A stretch of 27,183 nucleotides of DNA from an uncultured Agathobaculum sp. (GCA_934504345.1 CAKSVR010000031.1:1-27183); one strand, 5' to 3'; numbered from the stretch's first letter, positions 5,780-13,527 are shown. Numbers and translations are program-made. Notes: generated from the letters alone by a model not told the origin.

Positions 5780-7992
5780 TGGCAAAAAAGAAAGACGAAC
5801 CTAAAGTATATAAAGAGCATCCCTCGGTCGATCAGCGCATCACGGACACGCTGCGCGAGAACTATATGCCTTACGCGATGAGCGTTATCGTGTCCCGCGC
5901 CATCCCGGAGATCGACGGCTTCAAGCCGTCCCACCGCAAGCTGCTGTACACCATGTACAAGATGGGCCTGCTGAATGGCAACCGCACCAAGTCCGCGAAC
6001 ATTGTCGGCCAGACGATGAAGCTCAATCCGCACGGCGATGCGGCGATCTACGAAACCATGGTGCGCCTGACGCGCGGCAATGAGGCGCTGCTCACGCCGT
6101 TTGTGGACAGCAAGGGCAACTTCGGCAAGGTATACTCGCGCGACATGGCCTACGCCGCGCCGCGTTACACCGAGGCCAAGCTGGATGCGTTCTGTGCCGA
6201 GCTGTTCCGCGATATTGACACCGATGCGGTGGATTTTGTGGATAACTACGACGGCGAGATGAAGGAGCCGACCCTGCTCCCGACGACCTACCCGAACATC
6301 CTCGTTTCCGCGAATACGGGCATCGCGGTCGGCATGGCCTCGAACTTCTGCGGCTTCAACCTCGCGGAAGTGTGCCGCACGGCCATCGAGCTCATCAAAA
6401 ACCCGGAGCACGACATCCTCTCCACGCTGCCCGCGCCGGACTTCACCACCGGCGGCGAGCTCATCTACGACGAGGCGGAGATGCGCGCCATCTACCGCAC
6501 GGGCCGCGGCTCGTTCAAGGTACGCGCTAAGTGGGCGTATGACAAAAAGGAAAATCTCATCGAGGTGACGGAGATCCCGTACACCACCACCATCGAGGCC
6601 ATCATCGACAAGATCGCCGAGCTGGTAAAGGTGGGTAAGATCCGTGAGATTGCCGATGTGCGCGATGAAACCGACCTGTCCGGTCTGAAGATCGCCATCG
6701 ACCTCAAGCGCGGCACCGACCCCGAAAAGCTGATGGCCAAGCTGATGAAGATGACGACCTTGCAGGACAGCTTCTCCTGCAACTTCAACGTGCTCATCGC
6801 GGGTATGCCGCGCGTGCTCGGTGTGGCCGAGCTGCTCGACGAGTGGACGGCATGGCGCACGGAATGTGTCCGCCGCCGCGTGTTCTTCGACCTGAACAAG
6901 AAGAAGGACAAGCTGCATCTGCTGCTCGGTCTGCGAAAGATTTTGCTCGACATCGACAAGGCCATCAAGATCATCCGCGAAACGGAGGAGGATGCGAACG
7001 TCATTCCCAACCTGATGGAAGGCTTCGGCATCGATAAGATTCAGGCCGAATTCATCGCGGACATCCGCCTGCGTAACATCAACAAGGAGTACATCCTCAA
7101 ACGCACGCAGGAAACCGAAGCGCTCGAAAACGAGATAAAGAAGCTCGAGGAAATCGTAAAATCCAAGGCGAAGATCCGCAATATCATCGTCAGGGAGCTC
7201 GAGCAGATCATCAAAAAGTACCCGTCCGAGCGCCGCACGCGCATTGTAACGGCGGATAACGTGCAGCAGTTCGACGAGGAGGATCACATCGAGGATTATC
7301 CGGTGCTGCTGTTCCTCACCCGTGAGGGCTACTTCAAGAAGATCACGCCGCAGTCGTGGCGTATGTCGCAGGAGCACAAGCTCAAGGAGGGCGATGAGGT
7401 CGTTTGGACGGCCGAAACGACCAACAAGAACGAGATTATCTTCTTCACCAATATGCAGCAGGCCTACAAGGCCCGTCTGTACGACTTTGAGGACAGCAAG
7501 GCCTCTGTGCTCGGCGATTACCTTGCCTCCAAGCTGGGCATGGACGAGGGTGAAACGCCGGTTTACGCCGTCCTGCCGGGCGATTATAAGGGCAGCATGA
7601 TCGTGGTGTTCCGGAACGGCAAGGCCGCCCGCTTCTCGATGGAATCGTTCGAAACCAAGACCAACCGCCGCCGTCTGACCGGCGCGTACTCGGATAAAGC
7701 GCCTGCTGTGGCGTTCTTCCATCCGGTCGGGGACGAGAGCGAGTTCACCATGTTCTCGACGGCCAACCGTGCGCTCACGTTCCGCGCGGATATGCTGGAT
7801 GTCAAGGCCAGCCGTTCCACGCAGGGCGTGCAGACCATGGTGCTGCGCGGCAAGCATACCATCACCCGCGCCTGCCGCACCGAGGAGGCCGGGCTCAGCG
7901 ACAACGCACGGTATCGCTGCCGCAGCATCCCGTCCATCGGCGCACTGCTCACGGACGAAGATCTGCCGGAGAAGCAGCTCAAGCTGCTGTGA
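5776..7992 (+). CDS. parC: Type IIA DNA topoisomerase A subunit, diverged (ParC/GyrA-like)
   Basis: 738 residues. The DNA breakage-reunion subunit, partner of the B subunit at 2753-4747. The winged-helix domain holds FKPSHRKLLYTMYKMG (about 49-64), the quinolone-region helix NPHGDAAIYETMVR (84-97) and the catalytic tyrosine Tyr131 in APRYTEAKL. The tower and coiled-coil exit gate follow (about 330-480; ILKRTQETEALENEIKKLEE), then a reduced C-terminal beta-pinwheel (about 500-720). No GyrA box of the QRRGGKG type is visible, which favours relaxation/decatenation over supercoiling. The position equivalent to quinolone-contact Ser83 of E. coli GyrA is Ala89, while Glu93 matches Asp87. ATG 5776 overlaps the upstream stop; ATG 5779, one codon on, is better spaced from AAAGGAG and may be the true start. 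A strong terminator follows. Confidence 0.87.
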   Translation: MMAKKKDEPKVYKEHPSVDQRITDTLRENYMPYAMSVIVSRAIPEIDGFKPSHRKLLYTMYKMGLLNGNRTKSANIVGQTMKLNPHGDAAIYETMVRLTRGNEALLTPFVDSKGNFGKVYSRDMAYAAPRYTEAKLDAFCAELFRDIDTDAVDFVDNYDGEMKEPTLLPTTYPNILVSANTGIAVGMASNFCGFNLAEVCRTAIELIKNPEHDILSTLPAPDFTTGGELIYDEAEMRAIYRTGRGSFKVRAKWAYDKKENLIEVTEIPYTTTIEAIIDKIAELVKVGKIREIADVRDETDLSGLKIAIDLKRGTDPEKLMAKLMKMTTLQDSFSCNFNVLIAGMPRVLGVAELLDEWTAWRTECVRRRVFFDLNKKKDKLHLLLGLRKILLDIDKAIKIIRETEEDANVIPNLMEGFGIDKIQAEFIADIRLRNINKEYILKRTQETEALENEIKKLEEIVKSKAKIRNIIVRELEQIIKKYPSERRTRIVTADNVQQFDEEDHIEDYPVLLFLTREGYFKKITPQSWRMSQEHKLKEGDEVVWTAETTNKNEIIFFTNMQQAYKARLYDFEDSKASVLGDYLASKLGMDEGETPVYAVLPGDYKGSMIVVFRNGKAARFSMESFETKTNRRRLTGAYSDKAPAVAFFHPVGDESEFTMFSTANRALTFRADMLDVKASRSTQGVQTMVLRGKHTITRACRTEEAGLSDNARYRCRSIPSIGALLTDEDLPEKQLKLL

Positions 7993-7996
7993 CGAT

Positions 7997-8025
7997 AAAA
8001 CGCAGAGGGTTTCCTCTGCGTTTTT
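7997..8025 (+). terminator. Terminator of the topoisomerase operon
   Basis: A perfect 12-bp stem (7997-8008 with 8013-8024), loop GTTT, running into T5. Confidence 0.95.
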
Positions 8026-8027
8026 CG

Positions 8028-8126
8028 TTCCGGGGCAGGTCAGACACCGAGCCATTCGGCGGCTTGCCCCGGAGGGCTGGTGCAGGAAAACGGGCTTGCC
8101 GCTCACGCACACCTGTCCGCCCGGAA
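8028..8126. repeat. GC-rich inverted-repeat region with two alternative folds
   Basis: The 5' arm TCCGGGGCA (8029-8037) can pair perfectly with TGCCCCGGA (8065-8073). Alternatively TTCCGGG (8028-8034) can pair with CCCGGAA (8120-8126) together with CAGGT (8036-8040) and ACCTG (8111-8115). The two folds exclude each other. It lies between a terminator and the yerC promoter, so it would be transcribed only by readthrough. No coding potential was seen. Confidence 0.5.
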
Positions 8127-8145
8127 AGAGCAATTATTTTTACGC

Positions 8146-8174
8146 TTTACACTATAAAAGCGATGTGCTATAAT
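8146..8174 (+). promoter_or_regulatory. Promoter of the yerC operon
   Basis: TTTACA at 8146-8151 and TATAAT at 8169-8174, spacer 17 bp, about 36 nt from the likely start to the first ATG. Confidence 0.85.
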
Positions 8175-8217
8175 ACAGGGTATAAGAGCGAAAAATGAAT
8201 GCAGGGAGGGATAGACC

Positions 8218-8532
8218 ATGAATCGAAAGCTCAAAGACGAGGATATGGACATACTGTTCCGCGGCATCCTCAAATTGCAGACGATCGAGGATTGCTACGA
8301 TTTTTTTGAGGATTTATGCACCATCGCGGAGCTGCGGGCTATGGTACAGCGCTTTCAGGTGGCGCGGATGCTGGATGAGGGCCGCATTTACAGCGACATC
8401 GTGCAGGAAACCGGCGCGTCTACCGCGACCATCAGCCGCGTGAACAAGTGCCTTGTATACGGCTCGGACGGCTACCGCAAGATGCTCGACCGCCTGAAAG
8501 AGGACGACACAGCAGAGGAGAGCCATGAATAG
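8218..8532 (+). CDS. yerC: YerC/YecD family TrpR-like DNA-binding protein
   Basis: 104 residues, the normal size of the YerC/YecD family (TIGR02531), Firmicute relatives of the Trp repressor whose regulatory targets are not well established. It is all helical, with KDEDMDILFRGILKLQTIEDC at the start, ELRAMVQRFQVARML in the middle and a helix-turn-helix around GASTATISRVNKCL (about residues 63-76), which is typical of the family. ATG 8218 has GGGAGGG upstream at good spacing. The stop TAG (8530-8532) lies inside the methyltransferase start region (8-nt overlap), so the two genes are translated from one message. No ligand pocket for tryptophan can be claimed. Confidence 0.9.
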   Translation: MNRKLKDEDMDILFRGILKLQTIEDCYDFFEDLCTIAELRAMVQRFQVARMLDEGRIYSDIVQETGASTATISRVNKCLVYGSDGYRKMLDRLKEDDTAEESHE

Positions 8533-9274
8533 TTATCAGACCCTTTCGGAATACTACGATCGCTTCACCGATGACGTCGGCTATGAGGCGTGGGCGGACT
8601 TTTTCGAGCGCCTGTTTGCAAAAGAGGGCGTAAAGCCCGAACTGGTGCTCGATCTGGCGTGCGGCACGGGCAGTCTGACCCGTATCCTCGCCCAGCGCGG
8701 CTACGATATGATCGGCGCGGATGCTTCGCCGGAGATGCTCATGCAGGCGCTCCAGAACACGCTGGACTGCGAGCCGCGCCCGCTGCTGCTCAATCAGCGC
8801 ATGGAGGAGCTCGACCTGTACGGTGCGGTGGATGCCTGTCTGTGCTGTCTGGACAGCGTGAACTACGTTACCGAGCCGGAGGATTTGCAGACCGCATTCG
8901 AGCGCGTGTACACGTTCCTCAATCCGGACGGGCTGTTCGTGTTCGACATCAATACGCCTGAGAAATTCGCCCGCATTGACGGCGAAAGCTACGTCCGCGA
9001 GGACGACGGCGTGTTCTGCGTATGGCAGGCGGCAGTCGAGGACGGCCTGTGCGCCTACCAGTTCGATATTTTCGAGCAGGACGGCGAAGTATGGCAGCGC
9101 GCGCAGGAAACGCACGAGGAGCGCATTTACGAGCCTGCACAGCTCATCGCCATGCTGGAGCAGGCCGGCTTTACGGAGATAAAAACCTATGGCGACCAGT
9201 CCTTTGCGCCCGTACAGGGCGGGGAGGACCGCATTTATTTTACAGCACGAAAGAGAGAACAGACACATGAGTGA
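8525..9274 (+). CDS. Class I SAM-dependent methyltransferase
   Basis: 249 residues. A Rossmann-type methyltransferase with motif I VLDLACGTG at residues 41-49 and the acidic ribose-binding end of strand 2 in GADASPEML. A DACLCCLDSVNYV segment corresponds to motif IV, followed by FVFDINTPEKF. The N-terminal YQTLSEYYDRFTDDVGYEAW is typical of a Clostridial/Bacillus family often annotated as a ubiE-like or tRNA methyltransferase, but the substrate cannot be read from sequence. The start ATG 8525 overlaps the yerC stop and uses the GAGGAGAG just upstream. Its stop TGA (9272-9274) overlaps hslO, so three genes form a tightly coupled operon. Confidence 0.87.
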   Translation: MNSYQTLSEYYDRFTDDVGYEAWADFFERLFAKEGVKPELVLDLACGTGSLTRILAQRGYDMIGADASPEMLMQALQNTLDCEPRPLLLNQRMEELDLYGAVDACLCCLDSVNYVTEPEDLQTAFERVYTFLNPDGLFVFDINTPEKFARIDGESYVREDDGVFCVWQAAVEDGLCAYQFDIFEQDGEVWQRAQETHEERIYEPAQLIAMLEQAGFTEIKTYGDQSFAPVQGGEDRIYFTARKREQTHE

Positions 9275-10154
9275 TACATTACTTCGCGCCATCGCCCGTG
9301 ATGCGGGCATCCAGATCGCTGCGGCAAGCACGACCGAGCTGGTCGAGCGCGCGCACGAGATCCACAACACCACGCCGCTCGCTACGGCGGCTTTGGGCCG
9401 CACGCTGACCGCGACTGCCATCATGGGCAGCCAGCTCAAGGTCGAGGACGGCTCTGTCACCGTGCAGATCAAGGGCAACGGCCCGCTCGGCGCTATCGTC
9501 TGTGTCGGTGATTCGGACGGCTATGTGCGCGGCTATTTGCAGGACCCGGCCGTCGAGCTGCCGCTGCGTGCCGACGGCAAGCTGAATGTGGGCGGCGGTG
9601 TCGGCCGCGGCTACCTGATGGTCATTAAGGACATCGGCCTCAAGGACCCGATCACGGGCACGGTCGCGCTCGTCAACGGCGAGATCGCAGAGGATCTGAC
9701 CCGCTACTTCGCGGAGAGTGAGCAGATCCCGTCTGCGTGCGCGCTGGGCGTGCTGGTGGATACCGACTGCTCGGTCAAGTGCGCGGGCGGCTGGCTCGTG
9801 CAGCTCATGCCGGGCGTGAAGGATTCGGATATTGATAAGCTGGAGGCCAATCTCGCCAAGCTGGAGAGCATGACGGCCATGCTGGATAAGGGCATGAGCC
9901 TTGAGGACATCATCCGCGCGGTGCTGGACGGCTTTGAGGTGGACTTTTTGCAGACCACCGACATCGGCTACCGCTGCGCGTGCAGCAGAGAAAAAGTCGA
10001 GCGTGCGCTCATCAGCATGGGCAAGACCGAACTTTGCAAGATGGCGGAAGAACAGGAAAACAGTGAAGTAACCTGCCAGTTCTGCGATAAAATCTATCAT
10101 TTCAGCCGCGCAGAGTTGCAGGAATTGCTGGCTCACGCAAGCGAGAAAAAATAA
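9267..10154 (+). CDS. hslO: Hsp33 redox-regulated chaperone
   Basis: 295 residues, the standard Hsp33 length. Hsp33 is a cytoplasmic holdase activated when oxidation releases its zinc. The zinc site is intact: Cys237 and Cys239 (C-A-C) and Cys270 and Cys273 (C-Q-F-C), the family CXC...CXXC arrangement. The N-terminal core shows TPLATAALGRTLTATAIMG and GPLGAIVCVGDSDGYVRGY, both well conserved. ATG 9267 is chosen because the protein then begins MSDTLLRAIARD, as in other Hsp33. The upstream in-frame extension to 9189 is methyltransferase sequence in another frame. It overlaps the methyltransferase by 8 nt and is the last gene before the tRNA promoter; no terminator hairpin is obvious between them. 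Confidence 0.96.
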   Translation: MSDTLLRAIARDAGIQIAAASTTELVERAHEIHNTTPLATAALGRTLTATAIMGSQLKVEDGSVTVQIKGNGPLGAIVCVGDSDGYVRGYLQDPAVELPLRADGKLNVGGGVGRGYLMVIKDIGLKDPITGTVALVNGEIAEDLTRYFAESEQIPSACALGVLVDTDCSVKCAGGWLVQLMPGVKDSDIDKLEANLAKLESMTAMLDKGMSLEDIIRAVLDGFEVDFLQTTDIGYRCACSREKVERALISMGKTELCKMAEEQENSEVTCQFCDKIYHFSRAELQELLAHASEKK

Positions 10155-10178
10155 AATAAAAAAACTTCGAAAAAAGTG

Positions 10179-10207
10179 TTGACATTTGGGCACGGGTTCT
10201 GTATAAT
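10179..10207 (+). promoter_or_regulatory. Consensus promoter of the tRNA operon
   Basis: TTGACA at 10179-10184 and TATAAT at 10202-10207, spacer 17 bp, a perfect consensus as expected for stable RNA. Confidence 0.95.
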
Positions 10208-10212
10208 AAACA

Positions 10213-10253
10213 TCGTCGCTGAGAGATACGAACGAAAACGAAAACAGCGACGA
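10213..10253 (+). other. Leader hairpin of the pre-tRNA transcript
   Basis: TCGTCGCTG (10213-10221) pairs perfectly with CAGCGACGA (10245-10253), placing a 9-bp stem almost at the 5' end of the transcript and 6 nt before tRNA-Asp. Probably a stability or processing element. Confidence 0.6.
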
Positions 10254-10259
10254 CGGCCT

Positions 10260-10336
10260 GGCCCGGTAGCTCAGTTGGTTAGAGCGCTAGCCTGTCACGC
10301 TAGAGGCCGTGGGTTCAAGTCCCATCCGGGTCGCCA
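10260..10336 (+). tRNA. tRNA-Asp (GTC)
   Basis: Complete cloverleaf: acceptor GGCCCGG with CCGGGTC (one G-U), D-arm, anticodon stem CTAGC/GCTAG around CTGTCAC with anticodon GTC, T-loop TTCAAGT, discriminator G and encoded CCA. Confidence 0.97.
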
Positions 10337-10340
10337 GTAT

Positions 10341-10416
10341 GCCTCTGTAGCTCAGTCGGTAGAGCAGGGGACTGAAAATCCCCGTGTCGGTGGTTCGATT
10401 CCGCCCGGAGGCACCA
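10341..10416 (+). tRNA. tRNA-Phe (GAA)
   Basis: Acceptor GCCTCTG with CGGAGGC (one U-G), anticodon stem GGGGA/TCCCC around CTGAAAA with anticodon GAA, T-loop TTCGATT, discriminator A and encoded CCA. Its T-arm/acceptor segment 10396-10410 is duplicated at 10542-10556. Confidence 0.97.
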
Positions 10417-10452
10417 TTTTTTCAATGAGTGCCGAGGCACTCATTGAAAAAA
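10417..10452. repeat. Perfect 16-bp hairpin directly after tRNA-Phe
   Basis: TTTTTTCAATGAGTGC (10417-10432) is the exact reverse complement of 10437-10452, around a CGAG tetraloop. It touches the CCA of tRNA-Phe. The T-tract is on the 5' side and A's follow, so it is not a standard terminator on either strand. It may mark a processing site or a small inserted palindrome. Confidence 0.7.
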
Positions 10453-10456
10453 TAAT

Positions 10457-10560
10457 ACCTCCAGCCAAGGAATCGAAAGCTGGCTCTTGGAAATATGCCG
10501 GTGGCATATTTCAACCAGCGTGGCTTTTTCCGCAGAAAAAGCGATTCCGCCCGGAGAGGT
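10457..10560. repeat. Nested inverted repeat containing a copy of the tRNA-Phe 3' segment
   Basis: ACCTC (10457-10461) and GAGGT (10556-10560) form the outer ends. GGAATCG (about 10469-10475) and CGATTCC (10542-10548) form an inner pair. AAATATGCC/GGCATATTT (around 10490-10511) and TTTTTC/GAAAAA are internal hairpins. Bases 10542-10556 repeat 15 nt of tRNA-Phe (10396-10410). The spacer from here to tRNA-Gly (10561-10675) has two further related hairpins: GCAGGGAT/ATCCTTGC around 10568-10586, and GCAGG/CCTGC around 10648-10664. There is no gene. Confidence 0.55.
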
Positions 10561-10675
10561 AAATTCGCAGGGATGCAATCCTTGCAACCAAGAAAATCTT
10601 CTTCACCAAGTTTTAAGTTTCCACTGAATCGGTGCAGAACGATACCGCAGGAACGCAACCTGCAAACCTAAAAAT

Positions 10676-10751
10676 GCGGCTGTAGCTCATCTGGTAGAGC
10701 GCCACCTTGCCAAGGTGGAGGTAGCGAGTTCGAGCCTCGTCAGCCGCTCCA
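10676..10751 (+). tRNA. tRNA-Gly (GCC)
   Basis: Acceptor GCGGCTG with CAGCCGC, anticodon stem CCACC/GGTGG around TTGCCAA with anticodon GCC, T-loop TTCGAGC, discriminator T and encoded CCA. Confidence 0.97.
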
Positions 10752-10754
10752 CAT

Positions 10755-10828
10755 GGTACCATAGCCAAGCGGTAAGGCGTGGGACTGCAACTCCCTGATC
10801 CCCAGTTCGATTCTGGGTGGTACCTCCA
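10755..10828 (+). tRNA. tRNA-Cys (GCA)
   Basis: Acceptor GGTACCA with TGGTACC, short D-arm, anticodon loop CTGCAAC with anticodon GCA, T-loop TTCGATT, discriminator T as expected for tRNA-Cys, and encoded CCA. Confidence 0.97.
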
Positions 10829-10840
10829 ATATGGACAACG

Positions 10841-10876
10841 ATGCGTCTGACAAAAGTCAGGCGCATTTGTTGTTTT
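10841..10876 (+). terminator. Terminator of the tRNA operon
   Basis: ATGCGTCTGAC (10841-10851) pairs with GTCAGGCGCAT (10856-10866, one G-U) around AAAA, then TTGTTGTTTT. ACAAC/GTTGT can extend the stem. Confidence 0.85.
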
Positions 10877-10892
10877 CGGGCGCTTCCTGCGC

Positions 10893-10921
10893 TTGTCAAG
10901 CGCGGGAGCTTGAAGTATAAT
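10893..10921 (+). promoter_or_regulatory. Promoter of the hybrid kinase gene
   Basis: TTGTCA at 10893-10898 and TATAAT at 10916-10921, spacer 17 bp. The leader is about 88 nt. Confidence 0.8.
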
Positions 10922-11015
10922 AAAAAAGAATAATCGAGCGATCTCCGGCGAACTGCACAGCGCACCGCCGTTTTTTTATCCCCGCGCCTGAACCGACAGA
11001 GAAAGAGGGCCTGAC

Positions 11016-13442
11016 ATGAATAAATATTTCTCGCAGGAAGAACTGAACATACTGACCGCAGAATGCGCGTATCAGGACGGAAAGACCGGCCTGCTCGGCG
11101 GCTGCTGTGAGGAGGGCTTTCCGCTGTACTGCGTGAACGCCGAAATGGCCGCCATGCTCGGCTACGCGAGCACGGACGAGCTGACCGAGGCCATCGGCGG
11201 AATGGTGTGGAACATCATCCATCCGGAGGACCGGGAACAGGTGATGCAGGCGCTCGGCGGCCGGTTCTGCGAGGGCATGACCTATGAGAGCACCTGCCGG
11301 ATGCTGCGAAAAGACGGTTCGTGGTTCTGGACGGTGGATAAGGGCCGGGTCGTTCGGACGGAGGACGGTCGGCTGGCCATCGTCAGCAGCTGCACCGACA
11401 TGAGCGCGTTCGTACACCGCCAGCACGAGCTGGAAGCCAAGAGCGCACTCAACGACTACCTGTTCAAGAGCCTGCCCGGCGGTTATATCCGCTGTGCGCG
11501 GGAGGAAGGCGTACCGTTCCTGTATATCAGCGAACGATTTTTGCAGATGCTCGGCTGGACGGCGGACGACATTCTCACACGGTTCGACAACCGCTTCATG
11601 CGGCTGGTGCATCCGGAGGACTGCGCCGTGGTCGAGCGCTATACAGCCCGTCTGGAGCAGGGCGAGATGCAGACACCGCAGGACGAAATTTATCGTCTGC
11701 TCGGCCGGGACGGCTGGCACTGGGTATCGGATACCACAGTCAAGGTTACGATGGGGGAGCAGTCGTTCTATCAGTGCATCATTTCGGATGTCAGCCGCTA
11801 CATCGCGGAGCAGGATCGCCGCCAGCAGCAGCTCGAGCAGTCGCTCAAAGCCTCGGAGGAACGCTACGAAACCATTCGGGCGCTCAGTGCGGTCTATCAG
11901 GAGCTCAGCATGATCGACCTGCAGACCGGGCGCCGCACCGTTCTGGCGGGCTGCGGCAAGAACGAGCAGTATCAGAGCATGAACGGCTCGAACGAGGAAT
12001 TTATGGCGTTCGTGCTCGACCGCATCATCGAACCGGAGCAGCGCGCCGAGGCCGAGGCGTTCATGGACTTCGCAACGGTCGCCGAACGTCTGCGGGATAA
12101 GAAATTTATCGCCCGCGAGTTCAAGGGCCGCAACGGCTCGTGGTATCTGGTGACGCTGATCGTCAAAACGCGCGATGCACAGGGCAATGTCACGCGCATT
12201 CTGGTGTCCGCCCGCAATGTGGATGAGCAGAAAGCCCGCGAGCTGATCTACCAGCATGAGCTGGAGCAGGCCGTCATCAAGGCCCGCCGCGCCGGAGATG
12301 CCAAGAGTAATTTTCTCTCGCGCATGAGCCACGACATCCGCACACCGCTCAACGGCATCATCGGCCTGCTGAAGATCAACGAAACGCACGCTGACGATCG
12401 CGAGCTCCTGCTGGAGAACGAGCAGAAGATGAAAACGGCGGCCGATCATCTGCTGTCGCTCATCAACGATGTGCTGCAAATGAGCAAGCTCGAGGACGGC
12501 AGTGTGGTGCTCAAGCGCGAGTTTATCAGTCTGGCGGACCTGATGCACGACATCGTGAACATCATTCTGAACCGCGCAGTCGAGAGCGGCATTGAGTGGG
12601 ATTACGAAAAGGGCAAATCCACCATTCCTTATCCTTATATATACGGCAGTCCGGTGCATCTGCGCCAGATATTCCTCAATATCTATGGCAACTGCATCAA
12701 ATACAACCGTCCGGGCGGCAAGATCACCACCATCGTGGAGGCTGTCGGTGAGCGGGACGGCATCTGCACCTACCGATGGACGATAACCGATACCGGCATC
12801 GGCATGAGCGCGGACTTCCTCAAGCATATCTTCCATCCGTTCGCGCAGGAGCGGGTGGACGCGCGCAGCGCCTATCAGGGCACTGGTCTGGGCATGGCCA
12901 TTGTCAAGAGCCTGATCGACCAGATGGGCGGCAGCATCGCCATCAGCAGCGAAGTGGGTGTCGGCTCGACGTTCGTCATCGAGATCCCGTTCGAGATCGC
13001 ACCGCCTCCCGCCGTGCAGCCTGTGCAGAGCGACATTTCGGCGGACAGCATCCGCGGCCTGCATCTGCTGCTGGCAGAGGACAATGCGCTCAACGCCGAG
13101 ATTGCACAGGTGCTTTTGGAGGATCAGGGTGCAGAGGTCACGCTCGTCACGGACGGCTGGCAGGCGCTCACCTGCTTCCGGGCGCACGACCCGGGCACGT
13201 TCGATGCCATCCTGATGGACATTATGATGCCGGTGATGGACGGCCTGACCGCCACCCGTGCGATCCGCGCACTCGACCGGCCGGATGCAAAGACCGTTCC
13301 CATCCTCGCGATGACGGCCAAGGCCTTTGATGAGGATGCACAGAAATGCATCGAGGCGGGCATGAACGCGCACACCGCCAAGCCGCTGGAGATCAAAAAG
13401 CTGACAGCAGTCATCGCGCGGTGCTGTCACAGAAAATCGTAA
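11016..13442 (+). CDS. Soluble PAS-PAS hybrid sensor histidine kinase / response regulator
   Basis: 808 residues with no membrane segment, so a cytoplasmic sensor. Two PAS_3-type folds cover about residues 30-132 (ends CTDMSAF) and 150-262 (ends ISDVSRYI), and a weaker third PAS-like stretch spans about 285-405. The HisKA dimerisation domain has the H-box FLSRMSHDIRTPLNG with phospho-acceptor His439. HATPase_c shows the N-box NIYGNCIKYN (555-564), G1 DTGIGMS (592-598), an F-box and G2 GTGLGMAIVK (622-631). A C-terminal receiver domain begins about 681 (LLLAEDNALNAEIA) with phospho-acceptor Asp735 in LMDIMMP and the conserved Lys in AKPLEIKK. There is no output domain, so the signal must pass to another protein, such as an Hpt or a separate regulator not in this window. 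Start ATG 11016 follows AAAGAGGG. It is monocistronic; the ligand is unknown. Confidence 0.93.
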   Translation: MNKYFSQEELNILTAECAYQDGKTGLLGGCCEEGFPLYCVNAEMAAMLGYASTDELTEAIGGMVWNIIHPEDREQVMQALGGRFCEGMTYESTCRMLRKDGSWFWTVDKGRVVRTEDGRLAIVSSCTDMSAFVHRQHELEAKSALNDYLFKSLPGGYIRCAREEGVPFLYISERFLQMLGWTADDILTRFDNRFMRLVHPEDCAVVERYTARLEQGEMQTPQDEIYRLLGRDGWHWVSDTTVKVTMGEQSFYQCIISDVSRYIAEQDRRQQQLEQSLKASEERYETIRALSAVYQELSMIDLQTGRRTVLAGCGKNEQYQSMNGSNEEFMAFVLDRIIEPEQRAEAEAFMDFATVAERLRDKKFIAREFKGRNGSWYLVTLIVKTRDAQGNVTRILVSARNVDEQKARELIYQHELEQAVIKARRAGDAKSNFLSRMSHDIRTPLNGIIGLLKINETHADDRELLLENEQKMKTAADHLLSLINDVLQMSKLEDGSVVLKREFISLADLMHDIVNIILNRAVESGIEWDYEKGKSTIPYPYIYGSPVHLRQIFLNIYGNCIKYNRPGGKITTIVEAVGERDGICTYRWTITDTGIGMSADFLKHIFHPFAQERVDARSAYQGTGLGMAIVKSLIDQMGGSIAISSEVGVGSTFVIEIPFEIAPPPAVQPVQSDISADSIRGLHLLLAEDNALNAEIAQVLLEDQGAEVTLVTDGWQALTCFRAHDPGTFDAILMDIMMPVMDGLTATRAIRALDRPDAKTVPILAMTAKAFDEDAQKCIEAGMNAHTAKPLEIKKLTAVIARCCHRKS

Positions 13443-13500
13443 CCCGAGAGAGCTGAACCTGTTCAGCTCTCAGGCTGTCGCGAAACCACGGTTTCGCCGA

Positions 13501-13527
13501 CAAGAGGAACGGACCGTAGGCCGTTCC
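13501..13527 (+). repeat. Hairpin element, copy 3 (loop octamer ACCGTAGG)
   Basis: GGAACGG (13506-13512) pairs with CCGTTCC (13521-13527), and the loop is exactly ACCGTAGG (13513-13520). CAAGAGG (13501-13507) stands 5 nt before the octamer, the same order as in copy 2 and, inverted, copy 1. Confidence 0.6.

Noticed and set aside
3101..8133. Two long minus-strand frames opposite the topoisomerase operon
   Set aside because: Antisense shadows; the + strand encodes conserved catalytic motifs throughout.
10896..13430. 844-codon minus-strand frame opposite the hybrid kinase
   Set aside because: Antisense shadow; no ribosome-binding site and low-complexity His/Arg/Ala-rich translation.
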